Shown here: positions 6,601-7,788 of the stretch, in pieces
How positions within the stretch are numbered: the first letter of the stretch is position 1
Layout: every line of letters begins with the position of its first letter
Assembly: GCA_020851615.1 (NCBI GenBank)
Contig: JADZCL010000080.1
Span: 1 to 7,788, forward strand
Direction of reading: 5' to 3'
Source of the DNA: Rubrivivax sp.
Lineage (GTDB): Bacteria > Pseudomonadota > Gammaproteobacteria > Burkholderiales > Burkholderiaceae_C
DNA length: 7,788 nucleotides
Notes under the pieces: model-generated
Database searches by the model: none
What the model saw: the letters and a program-made list of their open reading frames with translations, nothing else
What the model was told of the DNA's origin: nothing
Translations under genes and position numbers: made by a program

Positions 6601-7476
6601 GTCGTCCGCCGGCTGGTCGGTCGCACCCGTCCCGAGCGCGGCGAAGGCGGTGGTGTTGAGCAGCAGCTGCACCTCGTGCCTGCGGCAGAGCTCGCGCAGC
6701 GTGGCCAGGCACACCGGTTCCTTGAGCGAGTCCAGCGCCAGCGGCAGCGGGTTCAGGCCGCGCGCGTGCAGGGCCAGCGCCAGGGCGTCGAAGACCTCGG
6801 TGTTGCCGCCCAACAGGTGCGCGCGATAGAACACCAGCGCCACCACCGGCGCGCCGGGCCGCCAGTGACGCTGCAGGGTGTCGATGCCGACGCTTGTGCT
6901 GCCCTCCACCCAGGCCGCCGGGGCGTGCAGCGCCAGCGGCGGCAACGGCTGCGGCGGCAGGGGTGCGCGGCCGTGGCCCAGGCCGTGGAAGGCCGCCGCG
7001 CGCAGGAACTGCAGTGCATTGGCCGCACCGCCGGCGCGCAGGTAGCGCCACAGCAGCAGGCCGATCTCGGGGGCCAGCGTGCCCTGCGCCAGCAGCGCCG
7101 GGTCGGCGTGCAGGTCGCCGGAGAACAGGGTCAGCGCCTGTCCCTGGCGGCGTGCCATCGCGCCCAGCTCCTGGATGGCGTAAGGCCAGCTCGATGCCGA
7201 GCCCAGGTGGTCGACGACGATCAGCCGCGCGTGGCGCAGCACGGCATCGGCGTAGCGGTCGAAGGAGGCGTGGCTGCGCAGCTGCAGCAGGTTGGCCAGG
7301 CGCAGGCTGGGGAAGTCGGGCTCGCTTGCAGCCAGGCGCGTGCGCGCCGCCGCCAGCAGCGCCAGCATGCTGTCCGAGGAGCTCAGCAGCACCATGTCGG
7401 CGGCGCTCTGGCCGAGCTCGGCGACGCCGGCCTCGTCTTCCACGAAGCCGCCGGGGCGTGCGTTCAGCAGGTGCAC
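3661..7476 (-). CDS. cobN: Cobaltochelatase large subunit CobN
   Basis: Large, substrate-binding subunit of the aerobic cobaltochelatase, which inserts Co2+ into hydrogenobyrinic acid a,c-diamide with ATP hydrolysis by partner AAA+/VWA subunits. The 1271 residues match the usual CobN length. Family blocks seen in order: VALVFYRAHLLGGNTEVFDA (about 212-231), IVGGSNREDWLADSQGLRPR (307-326), LANYPGSEGRIGSGVGLDTP (399-418), AHVGKHGNLEWLPGKSLALA (566-585, holding the conserved His pair), YPFIVNDPGEGAQAKRRTQA (601-620), DALLERIDAYLCELKETQIR (689-708), NFYTVDTRAIPTP (871-883), SVWGTATMRTGGDDIAQALA (914-933), RIFGPPPGHYGSGL (1033-1046), and MTNPKWIEGVMRHGYKGAYE (1162-1181). Start: GTG at 7476 gives MHLLNARPGGF, the expected CobN N-terminus. 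The open frame reaches 7695, but those 73 codons overlap cobW and do not look like CobN. The SD is weak (CAGG about 6 nt upstream), so translation may depend on coupling to cobW. Mg-chelatase BchH is a homologue but is excluded by these motifs and the cobW neighbour. Confidence 0.96.
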   Translation of the reverse strand: MHLLNARPGGFVEDEAGVAELGQSAADMVLLSSSDSMLALLAAARTRLAASEPDFPSLRLANLLQLRSHASFDRYADAVLRHARLIVVDHLGSASSWPYAIQELGAMARRQGQALTLFSGDLHADPALLAQGTLAPEIGLLLWRYLRAGGAANALQFLRAAAFHGLGHGRAPLPPQPLPPLALHAPAAWVEGSTSVGIDTLQRHWRPGAPVVALVFYRAHLLGGNTEVFDALALALHARGLNPLPLALDSLKEPVCLATLRELCRRHEVQLLLNTTAFAALGTGATDQPADDPQAALAGDAPVLQVIVGGSNREDWLADSQGLRPRDIAMQVVLPEFDGRIVTRAVGFKAGSQRCAHTQLDLVRWRAEPDRIDFVAELAQRWCRLRELPAAAKRLALVLANYPGSEGRIGSGVGLDTPASVIELLRLLAREGYDLSHDPLPTDGDALMQRLLQGVANDAAQWPLRPALQSWPLAAYQARLAALPAGMADAISARWGPPEHDPMLRQGRFMIAGVRLGKVFIGIQPARTPVGPQDYASYHDPELVPPHHYLAFYFWLREVFAVDAVAHVGKHGNLEWLPGKSLALAAHCWPDAILGPLPHLYPFIVNDPGEGAQAKRRTQAVIIDHLMPPLTRAESHGAMQALENLVDEYYGALLVDARRAALLRRQILALAQQQQLATEIELPPAAGEDALLERIDAYLCELKETQIRDGLHVFGVAPKGRQRRDTLLALARYASAEDAEGLLAALGADLLGDFDPFADNPAAAWQGARPALLQAVSAAPWRHHGDTRERLELLAQRLLDSLRDDPPDPPDLPRTRAALEQVRQVLAPRLDACGDAELRQFSRALQGRFVPAGPSGSPSRGRADVLPTGRNFYTVDTRAIPTPAAWALGELAARRLLERHLQEHGEYPRTIGLSVWGTATMRTGGDDIAQALALIGVRPRWAPGSQRVGDFEVVPRVGLQRPRVDVTLRISGLFRDAFPATVQLFEAAVQAVAALEGEDEHDNPIRARVERDAAELQAAGVAAQQARRQAGWRIFGPPPGHYGSGLDELFASGQWQGDADLAAAYLRWSSHAWGRHDAGSDARSVLPRRLAEVEVVLHNQDCREHDLLDSSDYYLSQGGMAVAVRQLSGRQPALYHGDHGNPAQPRVRTLREEIGRVVRARMTNPKWIEGVMRHGYKGAYEIAASVDYLFGFDATAQVVGDHHYAMVADAYVFDGHTRAFIEHHNPQALADILARLREAIARGLWQAPGERSARLDALALAHDERMEGGAR

Positions 7477-7513
7477 GGCGCCTGGGGTGCGGGGGTGGGC
7501 GGGTGCAGGTGCG

Positions 7514-7788
7514 TCACGCCAGCGCCAGCGGCTGCAGCGCGGCGCGCAGCGCCGCAGCGTCGAGCGCGCGGCCGATGAGGACGAGCTGTGTGCGCCGTGC
7601 TTCGTCGGCACGCCAGGCGCGGTCGAAATGCGACTCCAGGCGCCGGCCGACCGCCTGCAGCAGCAGCCGCATGGGTTTGCCCGGCAGGGCGGCAAAGCCC
7701 TTGGCGCGCAGGATGTCGTGCTCGGCGAGCAGCGTGGCCAGGGCCTGCAGCAGCGGTTCGCGCGCCACCGCCGGCAGCTCGATCACGA
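7514..7788 (-). CDS. cobW: CobW C-terminal part (COG0523 GTPase), partial
   Basis: Only the last 91 codons are in the window; the gene continues past the right edge, so the GTPase domain (Walker A, CxCC metal site) cannot be seen. The visible part is a CobW_C domain: it contains HDILRAKGFAALPGKPMRLL followed by FDRAWRADEARRTQLVLIG, the conserved tail that packs on the G domain in this family. CobW is a cytoplasmic G3E GTPase thought to bind Co2+ with GTP and hand it to the CobN-type chelatase. Its position 37 bases upstream of cobN on the same strand fits that role and favours CobW over other COG0523 members (YjiA, zinc-responsive forms). The GTG at 7786 is internal, not a start. The end is TGA at 7516-7514. 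Confidence 0.9.
   Translation of the reverse strand, partial: VIELPAVAREPLLQALATLLAEHDILRAKGFAALPGKPMRLLLQAVGRRLESHFDRAWRADEARRTQLVLIGRALDAAALRAALQPLALA

Noticed and set aside
4354..7578. A very long open frame on the plus strand (about 1074 codons) opposite cobN.
   Set aside because: It is a GC-bias shadow: Gln/Arg/Ala/Gly-rich, with no recognisable domain, lying opposite a fully conserved cobN. The other long open frames (for example 2897-5380 and 5414-7051 minus, 638-1726 and 2698-4332 plus) fail for the same reason.
7477..7695. Extension of cobN upstream of the GTG in the same open frame.
   Set aside because: The extra 73 residues are Cys/Arg/Ser-rich, overlap the conserved CobW_C coding sequence, and have no CobN-like content.
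1..7788. Cobalamin riboswitch, CRISPR array, tRNA or rRNA gene, insertion sequence or phage genes.
   Set aside because: None was seen on either strand. A B12 riboswitch for this operon would be expected upstream of cobW, beyond the right edge of the window.

Overview
The window is GC-rich (roughly 70 percent by eye) with strongly G/C-biased third codon positions. All real genes lie on the minus strand, so transcription reads from high to low coordinates. Gene content and protein style (CobW-CobN-ChlI-VWA order, followed by a 7TM-PAS-GGDEF sensor) suggest a betaproteobacterium of the Burkholderiales, perhaps of the Rubrivivax/Leptothrix type. That placement is inference; no rRNA or other phylogenetic marker is present.

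Layout in transcription order: (1) 7788-7514, the C-terminal end of CobW, a COG0523 GTPase and presumed cobalt chaperone. (2) 7476-3661, a complete cobN starting at GTG, encoding the 1271-residue large subunit of the aerobic cobaltochelatase. (3) 3603-2458, a ChlI/BchI-type AAA+ ATPase of 381 residues with an acidic, proline-rich tail. (4) 2410-1781, a von Willebrand factor A protein of 209 residues with an intact MIDAS, equivalent to the C-terminal half of ChlD. (5) A 147-base spacer that may hold a promoter. (6) 1633-1, the N-terminal 544 residues of a membrane sensor (N-terminal TM, extracytoplasmic domain, seven-TM block, PAS, start of GGDEF) that runs off the left edge.

Genes 1-4 form one vitamin B12 cobalt-insertion cluster: CobW supplies Co2+, CobN binds hydrogenobyrinic acid a,c-diamide and Co2+, and the AAA+ and VWA parts form the ATP-driven motor. 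No cobS or cobT is visible, so this is the hybrid chelatase made of CobN plus Mg-chelatase-type subunits.

The main observation is at the junction of genes 3 and 4. The AAA+ frame ends in an in-register A_AAA_AAA heptamer within an A8 run. A TGA follows one codon later, and a perfect 9-bp inverted repeat begins 6 nt after the heptamer. A -1 slip at the heptamer enters the VWA frame with no stop and gives a 607-residue AAA+-linker-VWA protein, the normal ChlD architecture. One locus could therefore make both the small subunit (stop in frame 0) and the medium subunit (frameshift). The downstream arm of the same stem contains the Shine-Dalgarno sequence for the free VWA protein, which suggests a third possible product. 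Programmed frameshifting in chlD genes of B12 producers has, as I recall, been reported before. The phenomenon is therefore known, but this instance and its SD-occluding geometry deserve attention.
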